Assembly: GCA_946533615.1 (NCBI GenBank)
Contig: CAMNBY010000320.1
Coordinates: forward strand, 1-38,454
Origin: an uncultured Clostridia bacterium
GTDB lineage: Bacteria; Bacillota; Clostridia; Oscillospirales; Ruminococcaceae
Length of the DNA stretch: 38,454 nucleotides
Direction of reading: 5' to 3'
Part shown: in pieces, positions 7,980-16,024 of the stretch
Numbering within the stretch: position 1 is the stretch's first letter
How the letters are laid out: every line of letters begins with the position of its first letter
The notes under the pieces: model-generated
The model's input: the letters and a program-made list of their open reading frames with translations, nothing else
Databases searched by the model: none
Told to the model about the DNA's origin: nothing
Translations under genes and position numbers: made by a program

Positions 7980-8008
7980 TTGACTTTTTTATAATAATGT
8001 ATTATAAT
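7980..8008 (+). promoter_or_regulatory. Promoter of the LCP gene
   Basis: TTGACT (7980-7985), 17 bp, TATAAT (8003-8008), followed by GGAGG at about 8034-8038 and ATG 8046. Confidence 0.7.
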
Positions 8009-8045
8009 TATAGTCGGACTCTCAAAAACAAACGGAGGTCGTGTA

Positions 8046-9407
8046 ATGAACGATGAAACTCGCCGCACTCCCGCAGGGTCGGCTGCCGACAGCGGGAACA
8101 ACGGAGTTAAGGATAAATATCAGCTTGAATTCGAGGCGCAGATGAAGCACTTCCAGCGCCTTGCAGGCCCCGACGAGGAGTACTCCCCCTTCGAGGACCC
8201 CAATCTTTACCAGACGGATATACCCGAGGCACCCGAGCCTGTCATCAGGACTCAGGCTCAGCGTGCTGAAACTCAGGCACCCGCAAGGCAGCCCGCAAAG
8301 AAGGCAAAGAGCTCCTCACACAAAAAGAAGAAAGGAAAAACCGCTATGAGCCGCCAGCATCAGGAGCATATCGACCGCAGCGAGCCGCTGAAATTCGGCG
8401 CTGCAAATACCGATGCCATCAACGCCAAGCGCAAGCACCCCGTAAGGACGTTCTTCATCGTCCTGTTCATAATAATACTTGTGCTGGCTCTGCTGCTGCA
8501 CATACTTATCTTCCGCTATCTCGGAAAGGTCACATATCTCAAGGACGAGGATCGCCGCTACACAAATGCCTCGATGAAGTCCGAGGACGTTCTGAACGTT
8601 CTGGTCATCGGCTCCGACACGAGGAACGCCGACGAACGCGGCAGAACAGACTCGATCATTCTTCTCTCGATCGACAAGGAGAAAAAGCGCACAACGATGA
8701 CGTCCTTCATGCGCGACAGCTATGTGCTGCTTCCCGACTACGACCTTGACGGCGACGGCACGACCTACGGTCAGGGCGACTGGTGCAAGCTGAACGCCGC
8801 ATACGTCTACGGCGGCGCAGAGCTGCTGATGGACACCATCGAATACAACTTTGACATCGCAGTTGACAAATATGTTTATGTGGATTTCTTCTCCTTCATC
8901 GACATAGTTGACTCTGTCGGCGGCATCGAGCTTGACATCACCGACGAAGAGGCCGAGGGCATGATACCTCCTATGCGCGAGCAGAACGAGTACCTTGGCA
9001 ACGAGAAGGGCACCGACTACCTTGAAAAGGGCGGCAGAGGGCTCAAGGTCAACGGCAACCAGGCTCTGGCTTACGCAAGGCTGAGATACGTCGGAAATGC
9101 AGACTTCCAGCGCACCGAAAGACAGCGCACCGTCATGAACAAGATACTTGGCAAGGCCCGCGACCTGTCGCTGCTCGACACAGACAAGTTCATCTGCACC
9201 TGCGCCGAGAACGTTCAGACAAATATGACCAAAGGCGAGCTTTACCTGCTGCTTTACAGGCTGCCCTTCGTGATGAAGTACGAGACCGACCAGATGCGCA
9301 TACCGAGCGACGAGGCCTACTCCTACGGCACGGGCTACGACGGCTCGAGCGTGCTGATCGTTGACTTCGACCAGAGCAAGGACGAGCTTCGCCGGAAGAT
9401 CTATTGA
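8046..9407 (+). CDS. LytR-CpsA-Psr (LCP) family protein
   Basis: LCP proteins transfer lipid-linked glycopolymers such as teichoic acids or capsule onto peptidoglycan at the outer membrane face. This 453-residue member has an unusually long cytoplasmic N-terminus (about 1-130), acidic then Lys-rich and low in complexity, one membrane segment at about 133-155, and an extracellular LCP domain from about 180. Diagnostic parts are VIGSDTRNADERGRTDSI (Asp and Arg residues that hold the pyrophosphate), GIELDI, and LKVNGNQALAYAR followed by RTERQR. Stop is followed by a strong terminator, and it has its own promoter. Being next to a Dlt-like operon, though in the opposite orientation, fits a cell-envelope theme. 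Confidence 0.92.
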   Translation: MNDETRRTPAGSAADSGNNGVKDKYQLEFEAQMKHFQRLAGPDEEYSPFEDPNLYQTDIPEAPEPVIRTQAQRAETQAPARQPAKKAKSSSHKKKKGKTAMSRQHQEHIDRSEPLKFGAANTDAINAKRKHPVRTFFIVLFIIILVLALLLHILIFRYLGKVTYLKDEDRRYTNASMKSEDVLNVLVIGSDTRNADERGRTDSIILLSIDKEKKRTTMTSFMRDSYVLLPDYDLDGDGTTYGQGDWCKLNAAYVYGGAELLMDTIEYNFDIAVDKYVYVDFFSFIDIVDSVGGIELDITDEEAEGMIPPMREQNEYLGNEKGTDYLEKGGRGLKVNGNQALAYARLRYVGNADFQRTERQRTVMNKILGKARDLSLLDTDKFICTCAENVQTNMTKGELYLLLYRLPFVMKYETDQMRIPSDEAYSYGTGYDGSSVLIVDFDQSKDELRRKIY

Positions 9408-9430
9408 CAAGAAAACTCTAAAGACAGAGA

Positions 9431-9469
9431 ACGGGCATCCTCCCGAACGGAGAGGATACCCGTTTTTTT
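9431..9469 (+). terminator. Terminator of the LCP gene
   Basis: A 12-bp stem with one mismatch (9431-9442 with 9452-9463) and a 9-base loop, followed by TTTTTTT (9463-9469). Confidence 0.85.
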
Positions 9470-9482
9470 GCGCTTGCGGCGT

Positions 9483-10445
9483 TCATTTTGTTTTCTTAGC
9501 GATTATTTCAAGAAAGCCTTCGGCGTCGTCGTTCCAGCTCTGATACTCGGGGTCCCGGCGTCGGTCGGCGAAGCTGCCGAGGCTGTTCAGGTACTTGCCG
9601 AGATAGGCGGTGGCCTTGGCAGCTCCGTAATAGTTCAGGTGGTCGCCGCCGTCCCTGGTGTCGCGGCTCCAGTCGATGGAGACGTCCTTGGTGAGGGTGT
9701 TGAGGTCGATAAAGTCGAGGCCGTATTCATCGGCGAGCTTGGCGATCTCCTTGTGCCTTGCGTTGTTCCAGTGCTTTGTGTTCGGGCAGCTGAACAGCAC
9801 AAGCCTTGCGCCGTGCTCCTCGCAGTAGTCCTTTATCTTTTTGAAATATGACCTGTTGCGCGAGGGCAGGGTCTCGATCTTGAGCTTCTGCTTCATATAG
9901 CCCGTATTTGCTGCGGGCTTGTTTTTGAAGTTGAGCCTGTAGCCCTTGTAGTCTTCGGCTGTTCTTTCGTTGCTTTTGTCGCCCGTGGCTTGTCTTGCAA
10001 GCTGCTTCCAGCGGTCGTGATACTTGAAGATCGGCAGCACTCCCTCGGCCTTGTGCATGGCGGAGTCATCGAAATTGAACTTCGAGAACAGGGCATCGGC
10101 CTCCATCATCACAAGCTTTGGGGACTGACAGCTGAAAGCCTTGCGGAGCATATCCTCGGTGTACCAGAGCTTCTGGGCAGAGGTGCTGCAGCAGTAGGTC
10201 GGTATGCCGTACTCGCTCCAGATCTGCAAGGGCGATATGCCCGAATAGACAACGCTGTCGCCGAGGAAGATCACGTCGATGCTATTTTCCGCTTCGGCGT
10301 AGATGCCGTTGGATTCAATGGAATGGACGCCGTCGGCTATCGTGCCTTCGGCGGGAGAAAACGCCTTCGAGAGCAGGAAGAGCATCAGCACCAGCCCCAA
10401 GACAAAGATCAGGGCGCGTAATGCGTTTTTAATCACAGTTGGCAT
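9483..10445 (-). CDS. SGNH-fold, DltD-like surface acylation protein
   Basis: Last gene of the Dlt-like operon. The 320-residue product has an N-terminal membrane segment (about 8-28) and an extracytoplasmic domain with SGNH landmarks: FLGDSVVYSG (block I Ser) and a C-terminal DGGDHLNYYG that supplies the Asp and His. It plays the DltD/AlgJ role by position next to an MBOAT gene, probably helping transfer an acyl group to a surface polymer. The frame extends to a TTG at 10460, but ATG 10445 is chosen because GAGGAGG lies just upstream of it. That ribosome site overlaps the end of the MBOAT gene, so the two are translationally close. Substrate unknown. Confidence 0.75.
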   Translation of the reverse strand: MPTVIKNALRALIFVLGLVLMLFLLSKAFSPAEGTIADGVHSIESNGIYAEAENSIDVIFLGDSVVYSGISPLQIWSEYGIPTYCCSTSAQKLWYTEDMLRKAFSCQSPKLVMMEADALFSKFNFDDSAMHKAEGVLPIFKYHDRWKQLARQATGDKSNERTAEDYKGYRLNFKNKPAANTGYMKQKLKIETLPSRNRSYFKKIKDYCEEHGARLVLFSCPNTKHWNNARHKEIAKLADEYGLDFIDLNTLTKDVSIDWSRDTRDGGDHLNYYGAAKATAYLGKYLNSLGSFADRRRDPEYQSWNDDAEGFLEIIAKKTK

Positions 10446-10456
10446 GACGCACCTCC

Positions 10457-12091
10457 TCAATACTGGGCGTACATCGGGTCAACGGGCTTGTAGCCGAGAC
10501 CGTATGCGCCAAAGATGATGATATACAGCAGCAGTGCGTAAAGCACAGCCCAGCGGATAACGACGTGCTTTTTGGAGAGGCTCTCCCTGATGCAGACGCC
10601 CTTTTCGTTCAGGACGCTGACAACAAAGATAATAAGCAGCGTGACGCCCACGATGGCAAAGTCGTACCTGTCGGCGTGAAGCGTTTTGAGCAGCCTGTTA
10701 TCAAGGGTGGAGAAGGAGAAGTCCGTCACCATTCTTTTGAAGAGGTCGAGCCCTGCGCGGAGGCCTCTTGCCCTGAAAAACAGCTCGCCGATAACGACCA
10801 GCACGCAGGTGCGGATAATTTGCAGCAGCCTGTACCAGAAGCGCTTGGGGTCGATGTGGAGCTTTTTGTTCACGGCCTGCACAGGCGGCTCGAGCATATT
10901 GCCTATCAGTATCAGCGCGAAGTGGTACATTCCAAAGAAAATAAAGCTCCAAGCAGAGCCGTGCCAGAGGCCGTTGCAGAACCAGACGCAGAACAGCGCG
11001 ATGCTTCCCGCAACAAGAGGGCCGTAGTGGTTTCCCAGCTTCTTTCTTGCGCTCGAGGTCAGCTTTTTCATTTTCTTGGCGGTGGTCACGGGGTAGAAGA
11101 TATAGTCCCTGAACCAGGCGCCAAGGCTGATATGCCAGCGCTTCCAGAACTCGGAGATGGTCTTTGAAAAGAACGGCCGCTTAAAGTTCTCGGGCATTGT
11201 GATGCCGAAGATCTGTGCGGTGCCGACGACTGCGTCCATCGAGCCCGAAAAATCCATGTAGAGCTGGACGGTATAGCAAACAGCGCCGATCGCGATGATG
11301 CCGCCCTGATAGTTGTTCTTGGTATCGAAAACGGCAGACACCAGCAGGTTTAGCCTGTCGGCGACAACGACCTTTTTGAGCATACCGAAAAGAATGCGCT
11401 GGAGGCCGAAGGTCAGGTTCCTGTACTCGATGGGCTTAACGTTCCAGAGCTGCTCGGCGGTCTCGCTGTAGCGGCAGATGGGGCCCTCGATGATCTGCGG
11501 GAAAAAGCTCATGAACAGCGCCAGCCGAAGCAGGTCGCCGTCGGCCTTTATCACGCCGCGGTAGACGTCCACGATGTAGGACACGGCTTGCAGCGTGAAA
11601 AACGAAATGCCGATGGGCATAAGATATTTCGGTATCTCAAGGCTTACGGACAGCCCCAGCTTGTTGAGCAGGGTGTTTACGTTCGTGGTGAAGAATGGCG
11701 AGTATTTAAGCACCAGCAGCAGCCCTATATGCAGCACCGCCGCAAGTGTGACAACGCCTCTCTGCTTTTTGACAAAGCCTGCTTTTGCCTGCTTGCGCTG
11801 CTCCTTCGGGAGCTCTGCCAGCTGTGCCTTCATCTGCCCTGAGAGCCTGTCTATCCAGATGCCGAAGTAGTGGACGGAGAAGGTCGAGATGATAAGGTAG
11901 ATCACCAGCTCTCCGCTGATGAGCCAGAAAAAGCCGTAGCTTGCCAGCAGCAGAAAGTATTTCTTCCATTTCTTTGGCGTGAGGGTATAGCCCACGATGC
12001 AGGCAGGCAGAAAGAGTATCAGGTAAAGCAGGGAAAACAGCGAGGTCAGCGACTTGCCCTTCCCTGCCAGCAGCAGTGAAGAAAGCTGCAT
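10457..12091 (-). CDS. MBOAT (DltB/AlgI-type) membrane O-acyltransferase
   Basis: A 544-residue polytopic protein of the DltB/AlgI branch of MBOAT enzymes, which pass acyl groups from a carrier across the membrane to polymers. The family block SEFWKRWHISLGAWFRDYIFYP-like stretch lies in the middle, and CNGLWHGSAW carries the invariant His of MBOAT proteins. Roughly ten or more hydrophobic segments are visible, including EGPICRY and LYMDFSGSMD, typical family loops. The ATG is one base after the TGA of the carrier-protein gene, with GAGGAG at that gene's end as ribosome site. In DltB the donor is D-alanyl-DltC; here it should be whatever is loaded on the adjacent carrier. Confidence 0.9.
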   Translation of the reverse strand: MQLSSLLLAGKGKSLTSLFSLLYLILFLPACIVGYTLTPKKWKKYFLLLASYGFFWLISGELVIYLIISTFSVHYFGIWIDRLSGQMKAQLAELPKEQRKQAKAGFVKKQRGVVTLAAVLHIGLLLVLKYSPFFTTNVNTLLNKLGLSVSLEIPKYLMPIGISFFTLQAVSYIVDVYRGVIKADGDLLRLALFMSFFPQIIEGPICRYSETAEQLWNVKPIEYRNLTFGLQRILFGMLKKVVVADRLNLLVSAVFDTKNNYQGGIIAIGAVCYTVQLYMDFSGSMDAVVGTAQIFGITMPENFKRPFFSKTISEFWKRWHISLGAWFRDYIFYPVTTAKKMKKLTSSARKKLGNHYGPLVAGSIALFCVWFCNGLWHGSAWSFIFFGMYHFALILIGNMLEPPVQAVNKKLHIDPKRFWYRLLQIIRTCVLVVIGELFFRARGLRAGLDLFKRMVTDFSFSTLDNRLLKTLHADRYDFAIVGVTLLIIFVVSVLNEKGVCIRESLSKKHVVIRWAVLYALLLYIIIFGAYGLGYKPVDPMYAQY

Positions 12092-12092
12092 A

Positions 12093-12323
12093 TCAATACT
12101 CCTCTTGCAGCCTTTCGATCATTTTCATGATCCTTTCGGCCGAGTTGAAATTGTCGGGGACGATCTCGACGGCAGGCACGGTGATGTCGTACTCCTCCTC
12201 GAGCTCGGCGATAAGCGAAATGATCGCGAGGGAGCTGAGGTAGTGACCGTCGATAAGGTCGGTGCAGCTGGCGTAGTCAACGTCGGGCTGAATGTCTTCA
12301 AGTATTTCGATAAGTCTTTCCAT
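12093..12323 (-). CDS. Acyl/peptidyl carrier protein, DltC-like
   Basis: A 76-residue carrier protein, the usual size. The phosphopantetheine site is in YLSSLAIISLI with Ser31 as the attachment residue; the usual preceding Asp of the DSL motif is Ser here, an uncommon change. Helices before and after fit the four-helix fold. ATG 12323 is chosen over an upstream in-frame ATG at 12386 because the longer version overlaps the decarboxylase gene and AAGGA precedes 12323 at good spacing. It lies between the decarboxylase and MBOAT genes and is the probable tether for the activated amino acid. Confidence 0.85.
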   Translation of the reverse strand: MERLIEILEDIQPDVDYASCTDLIDGHYLSSLAIISLIAELEEEYDITVPAVEIVPDNFNSAERIMKMIERLQEEY

Positions 12324-12324
12324 G

Positions 12325-13509
12325 TTATAACATCCTTTCGTATTTTGGGAAATTGATCTCTCTTGTTTCAAAGCTTTGGCGGACACAGAACAGGCCGCCG
12401 TCCTTTCGGATATAAACTGCGGGAAGGTCGCGGCTGAGCAGCAGCGAGATGCCCTCGGTCATGCAGTAGGCGCCTGTGTTTTCAAAGCACAGCACGTCGC
12501 CGACCTCGATCTCGGGCAGGGGCAGCTGCTTGACGACGATGTCGTTCATCGAACACAGCGACCCGCAGACCGTCCAGAGCTTGTCCTGAACGGTGCCGCT
12601 TTTGCCGACGACTGAGAGCAGCGGCTGCTTCATTGCCATCTGCTGGCCGAAGTAGACCAGCTGGTGCATACCGCCGTCGATGAGGGCGTAGTTCACGCCC
12701 TTGTTGGTCTTGATGTCCACGATGTGGGTGTAGTATTTTCCGCAGCAGGCGGCAAGGCTTCGCCCAAGCTCGAGGACGATCCGTCCGCCGAACACAAGCC
12801 CCTCCAAAAACTCAGAGAAGCCCGCAAGCAGCGCTTCCTCGTCAAGCTCCTCGCCCTTGAAATATGCCACGGGGAAGCCCGTGCCGTATTCAAGCTCCTC
12901 GGCTTCAAAGGAATACTCGTTCTTCAGCTTCAAGAGGAACCTGTCGAGCATTTCGAGCTCGCGGCGGTATTTTTTCAGCGAGGTCTTCTGTGTGCCCGAG
13001 AAGAACTGCACGCCAAGAAGATCTGTCAGCGGGTGGGTGCCGCGTTCTTTTACGATAAGCTCGATGTCCTCGGCGTTCATTCCGAACTGGCTGTCGTTTG
13101 TGAGGCGCAGCAGGACCTTCAGCCGCCTTCCGTATTTTTCCGCGAGGCCGCAGAGCAGCTCGTACTGACTTGTGGACTCGGCGGTGAAGATGCCCTCGAA
13201 GGACTCGTCCGCGACCAGCGCCTCGATGACCTCGGGTGTCTTGTACACTCCCGAGATGACCATTTTGCGGCTGTCGATCTCAAGCCTGCGACAGATGTCC
13301 GCCTCTCCTGGCGAGCAGATCTCGAAGCGCTCGACCTCGTTTTCCAGCTCCTTCGGGATAAAGGGGTTGGCCTTCACGGCGTAGCAGAGCTGAACGCCCG
13401 CAGGCAGATGAGCCCTGAGATAAGCGCACCTGTTTTTAAGCGCTGCCGAATCAAAGACGTAAAAAGCGTTCTTCTCTCGGCCGAGCATCAGTTCAAGGTC
13501 ACGATCCAC
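12325..13509 (-). CDS. Fold-III PLP-dependent decarboxylase (LysA/BtrK-like)
   Basis: A 394-residue TIM-barrel PLP enzyme of the diaminopimelate/ornithine decarboxylase family. YAVKANP near the N-terminus carries the PLP Lys; FFSGTQ, EYGTGFPVAYF and ELGRSLAACCG are barrel and phosphate-binding signatures. Near the C-terminus CGSLCSMND keeps Cys and Asp but replaces the CESxD of true DAP decarboxylases, so the substrate is probably different. The pattern is closer to decarboxylases that act on carrier-tethered substrates, such as BtrK of butirosin synthesis. GTG 13509 is preferred to GTG 13518 because GGGAGG abuts the latter and is 8 bases from the former. It overlaps the adenylation gene end by 11 bp. 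Substrate is inferred, not seen. Confidence 0.8.
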   Translation of the reverse strand: MDRDLELMLGREKNAFYVFDSAALKNRCAYLRAHLPAGVQLCYAVKANPFIPKELENEVERFEICSPGEADICRRLEIDSRKMVISGVYKTPEVIEALVADESFEGIFTAESTSQYELLCGLAEKYGRRLKVLLRLTNDSQFGMNAEDIELIVKERGTHPLTDLLGVQFFSGTQKTSLKKYRRELEMLDRFLLKLKNEYSFEAEELEYGTGFPVAYFKGEELDEEALLAGFSEFLEGLVFGGRIVLELGRSLAACCGKYYTHIVDIKTNKGVNYALIDGGMHQLVYFGQQMAMKQPLLSVVGKSGTVQDKLWTVCGSLCSMNDIVVKQLPLPEIEVGDVLCFENTGAYCMTEGISLLLSRDLPAVYIRKDGGLFCVRQSFETREINFPKYERML

Positions 13510-15025
13510 GGCCTGCACCTCCCAGCTGTTCTATGGTCTTTCGCCTGTCGATCTTGCCGTTTTTGTTAAGCACGATCTCGTCGAGCTTTCTTAAATATCC
13601 GGGTATCATGAAGACGGGCAGCACAGCCTTCATTGCGGCGTGAAGGTCGTTCTTGTCGATGGTCCCGAGGTAGTAGCCCTTGAGGCGCTGTTTCTTTTCG
13701 TCAAAGTCGCAAAAGCAGCGCTCGACGCCGTCTATCGCAGCCATTGCCCGCTCTATCTCTTCAAGCTCTATCCTGTGTCCCATGTACTTGACCTGATGGT
13801 CTGCTCTTCCGCAGAAGACGAGCTCGCCGCGATCGTTGTAAAAGCCAAGGTCGCCTGTAAGGTAGACGGTCTCGGGGTATCTGTCGTTCAGCGGGTTCCG
13901 GACAAAGCACTCGCTGTTCTTATCGTCAAGGCGGTAATAGCCGAGAGCGAGAGCTGTTCCCCTGACGGTTATCACGCCCGTTCTTCCCTGCTCTGTCACA
14001 AGCTCCCTGCCGTCAGCCAGCAGGAAGACGTCCTCGTTCGGGAAAGGCACACCCACAGGAATGCCCTCGGAATAGTCCCTGCCCTTTTCGAGAATGTGGT
14101 AGGTGCAGTTGCAGGTTATCTCTGTGGGGCCGTAGAGGTTGACGTACATCGCATCGGGAAGGTGCTTCTGCCATTGCAGCAGGTGCTTGTGCGGCATGAC
14201 CTCTCCGCTGAAAAGTATCTTGTTCACCGTTTCGGGGGTCTTGTAATCAAGGCCGTGGAAGGTGCTTATCAGGCAGAGTGCCGACACCGCCCAGATCATG
14301 GTGGTGGTCTTGTTGTCGCAGAGGTAGTCGATAAGCTTTGCGGGCGCCGAGAACAGCTGCCTCGGCACTATGACAAGCTCGGCGCCGACCGCGATGGCCG
14401 AATAAATATCCTTTACGGAAACGTCGAAATCGAAGGGCGCCTGATTTGCGATGACGTCCTTCTCGGTGATGCCGAAAAGCTCCGTGAAGCAGGAGATGAA
14501 ATCTATCACGCTCCTGTGACAGACGGCGATGCCCTTCGGCGTTCCTGTCGATCCCGAGGTGAAGTTGACGTACAGCGGGTCGGTGTCGATCATTCGGCTC
14601 TGTATCCTTTCAAGAGCGGCGCTGTCCTCCTCGTGCCCGGCAAGCTCGGCGGCGGTCAGTATCTCCGCTTTCGGGAAAAGCTCCGCGGCCTTTTGGCGAA
14701 GCTCGTCGGTGGTGATGACCGTGCCCGCCCCGAGCACACGACAGATATCCGACAGCCTCCCGTCGGGCAGCTCGGTATTAAGCATCGTGTAGAACCCGCC
14801 CGCACAGACCGTCCCGAAGAACGAGCAGAGGGCGTCGATGCCCTTTTCCATATATATCCCGACAGGCGCCCTCGGGGCGATGTGACCGACAAGCGCGGAA
14901 CCGATGCGGCGGCTTTGAGCCAGCAGCTCCGCATAGGTCAGGTGGCGCTCGTTCTCGGTTACAGCCCGCTTATCGGGTCTTTCGGCGGCGCTTTTTTCAA
15001 GCAGCCTGAGTATATTTGTTATCAT
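13499..15025 (-). CDS. Amino-acid adenylation enzyme, DltA/NRPS A-domain-like
   Basis: First gene of the Dlt-like operon. The 508-residue stand-alone adenylation enzyme should activate an amino acid with ATP and load it on the adjacent carrier. Core A3 is FTSGSTGTPKG, A5 is NLYGPTE, A7 is YLTGDLG, A8 is GRADHQVKYMGHRIELEEIE, and the A10 Lys is in NKNGKIDRR. No carrier or condensation domain is attached. Specificity pocket residues were not derived. ATG 15025 is used: an in-frame ATG at 15067 sits almost at the expected transcription start, leaving no room for a ribosome site. Without the decarboxylase one would simply call the cluster dlt. Confidence 0.88.
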   Translation of the reverse strand: MITNILRLLEKSAAERPDKRAVTENERHLTYAELLAQSRRIGSALVGHIAPRAPVGIYMEKGIDALCSFFGTVCAGGFYTMLNTELPDGRLSDICRVLGAGTVITTDELRQKAAELFPKAEILTAAELAGHEEDSAALERIQSRMIDTDPLYVNFTSGSTGTPKGIAVCHRSVIDFISCFTELFGITEKDVIANQAPFDFDVSVKDIYSAIAVGAELVIVPRQLFSAPAKLIDYLCDNKTTTMIWAVSALCLISTFHGLDYKTPETVNKILFSGEVMPHKHLLQWQKHLPDAMYVNLYGPTEITCNCTYHILEKGRDYSEGIPVGVPFPNEDVFLLADGRELVTEQGRTGVITVRGTALALGYYRLDDKNSECFVRNPLNDRYPETVYLTGDLGFYNDRGELVFCGRADHQVKYMGHRIELEEIERAMAAIDGVERCFCDFDEKKQRLKGYYLGTIDKNDLHAAMKAVLPVFMIPGYLRKLDEIVLNKNGKIDRRKTIEQLGGAGRGS

Positions 15026-15075
15026 AAAATCAAACCCATTCCGATCTTTGATATATAATTTGTGCATACATATTT

Positions 15076-15104
15076 ATTATACATCTCGATTTGAGCATAG
15101 TCAA
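15076..15104 (-). promoter_or_regulatory. Promoter of the Dlt-like operon
   Basis: TTGACT (15104-15099), 17 bp, TATAAT (15081-15076) on the minus strand. No other promoter-like site was seen within the five tightly packed genes downstream. Confidence 0.75.
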
Positions 15105-15184
15105 GTGTTTTGCGCACATACTAACTAAAAATGACAATTTTTCGCCTTTCCGATAAAATGCTTATGGCGGCGGGTTTTCGCGGC

Positions 15185-15213
15185 TTTACTTTTTTTCGTG
15201 AATGTGGTATAAT
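15185..15213 (+). promoter_or_regulatory. Promoter of the TlpA/polyferredoxin operon
   Basis: TTTACT (15185-15190), 17 bp, TGG-TATAAT (-10 at 15208-15213), an extended -10 element. Confidence 0.7.
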
Positions 15214-15248
15214 AACCGTGATATAGTCTATGAAAGGAGACCGCCTGA

Positions 15249-15881
15249 ATGAAAAAGAGTATCATTGCCGCCCTGCTGTGCTGCGGGCTGCTTTGCGGGT
15301 GTTCCGATGCTACGGACAAGACGGATTCGGAGCTTAAAAAAGAGCTCGGCCTGACAGACGCGCCCTCTCAGAGCGCCGAGGTCGTCGAGGAAGCCGACGG
15401 TACGGTAAAGAAGATGAAGAACATCTCGGGGCTGACCGACCCGAAGAGCTTCACGGCCACCACCCTTGAGGGCGCCGAGATCAGCGAGAGCGAGTTTGCA
15501 CGCGCCGATGTGACAGTCATAAACATCTGGGGGACGACCTGTCCGCCCTGCATTGCCGAAATGCCAGAGCTTGCGGAGTTCCGCCGATCGCTTCCGGAGA
15601 ACGTTGCGCTGATGACCTGGTGTCTTGACGGGGGATTTTATCCCGACCAGGCACAGGCTATCCTTAACGATGCGGGCTTTGACGGCCTGACGATAATCTC
15701 GGCAGAGGGCGACCTTGCGTCGCTTGGCTCTTCCATCATGTTCACTCCCACCACGGTCTTTGTGGACAGCGAGGGGAACATCATGGGCGACGCCATCATC
15801 GGCGCGGGAAATGTTACCGAAAAATACACCGAAAAAATAAACAACTGCTTGCTCTCCCTTGGAAAAGAGGCAATGAAATGA
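15249..15881 (+). CDS. TlpA-like thioredoxin-fold lipoprotein
   Basis: A 210-residue lipoprotein. A hydrophobic signal ends in LCGC, with Cys18 as the lipid attachment site, so the protein is anchored outside the membrane. After a charged linker, a TlpA/ResA-type thioredoxin fold begins near 65, with active site WGTTCPPC (Cys98 and Cys101) and TPTTVFVD containing the cis-Pro of the fold. It should reduce or exchange disulfides of exported proteins. First gene of a four-gene operon: its stop overlaps the next ATG as ATGA. The neighbouring iron-sulfur membrane protein may supply electrons, which is inference from context. Confidence 0.88.
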   Translation: MKKSIIAALLCCGLLCGCSDATDKTDSELKKELGLTDAPSQSAEVVEEADGTVKKMKNISGLTDPKSFTATTLEGAEISESEFARADVTVINIWGTTCPPCIAEMPELAEFRRSLPENVALMTWCLDGGFYPDQAQAILNDAGFDGLTIISAEGDLASLGSSIMFTPTTVFVDSEGNIMGDAIIGAGNVTEKYTEKINNCLLSLGKEAMK

Positions 15882-16024
15882 GCGCCCGTGCAAGACTTTG
15901 CGCAAGGCTGGGAGCGCTGGTGCTCGGGTCCGGCTTCGTTGCCTTGGGGATATGGAGAAATGAAGTCACCGAGGTCTTTGCAAAGGCGGTGAGGATATGT
16001 CTCGAATGCATCGGGATAGGCTGA
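15878..16024 (+). CDS. 48-residue CXXC-motif small protein, CD1871A-like
   Basis: An ATG overlapping the upstream stop (ATGA at 15878) opens a 48-codon frame. The product has one hydrophobic segment (about 8-24) and ends in KAVRICLECIGIG, a CLEC (CXXC) pair. I recognise this tail from a family of very short clostridial proteins named after C. difficile CD1871A, found beside iron-sulfur membrane proteins and TlpA-like proteins, exactly as here. It is easily missed because of its size and because the next gene overlaps it by 28 bp. Likely a small membrane redox or metal-relay partner; function unproven. Confidence 0.7.
   Translation: MSARARLCARLGALVLGSGFVALGIWRNEVTEVFAKAVRICLECIGIG

Noticed and set aside
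8316..9410. Long minus-strand frame opposite the LCP gene
   Set aside because: It is the shadow of a strongly biased GC-rich coding strand; the product has no recognisable domain and no ribosome site, while the plus strand encodes a clear LCP protein.
13640..15058. 472-codon plus-strand frame opposite the adenylation gene
   Set aside because: No family features and no ribosome binding site; the minus strand shows all adenylation core motifs.
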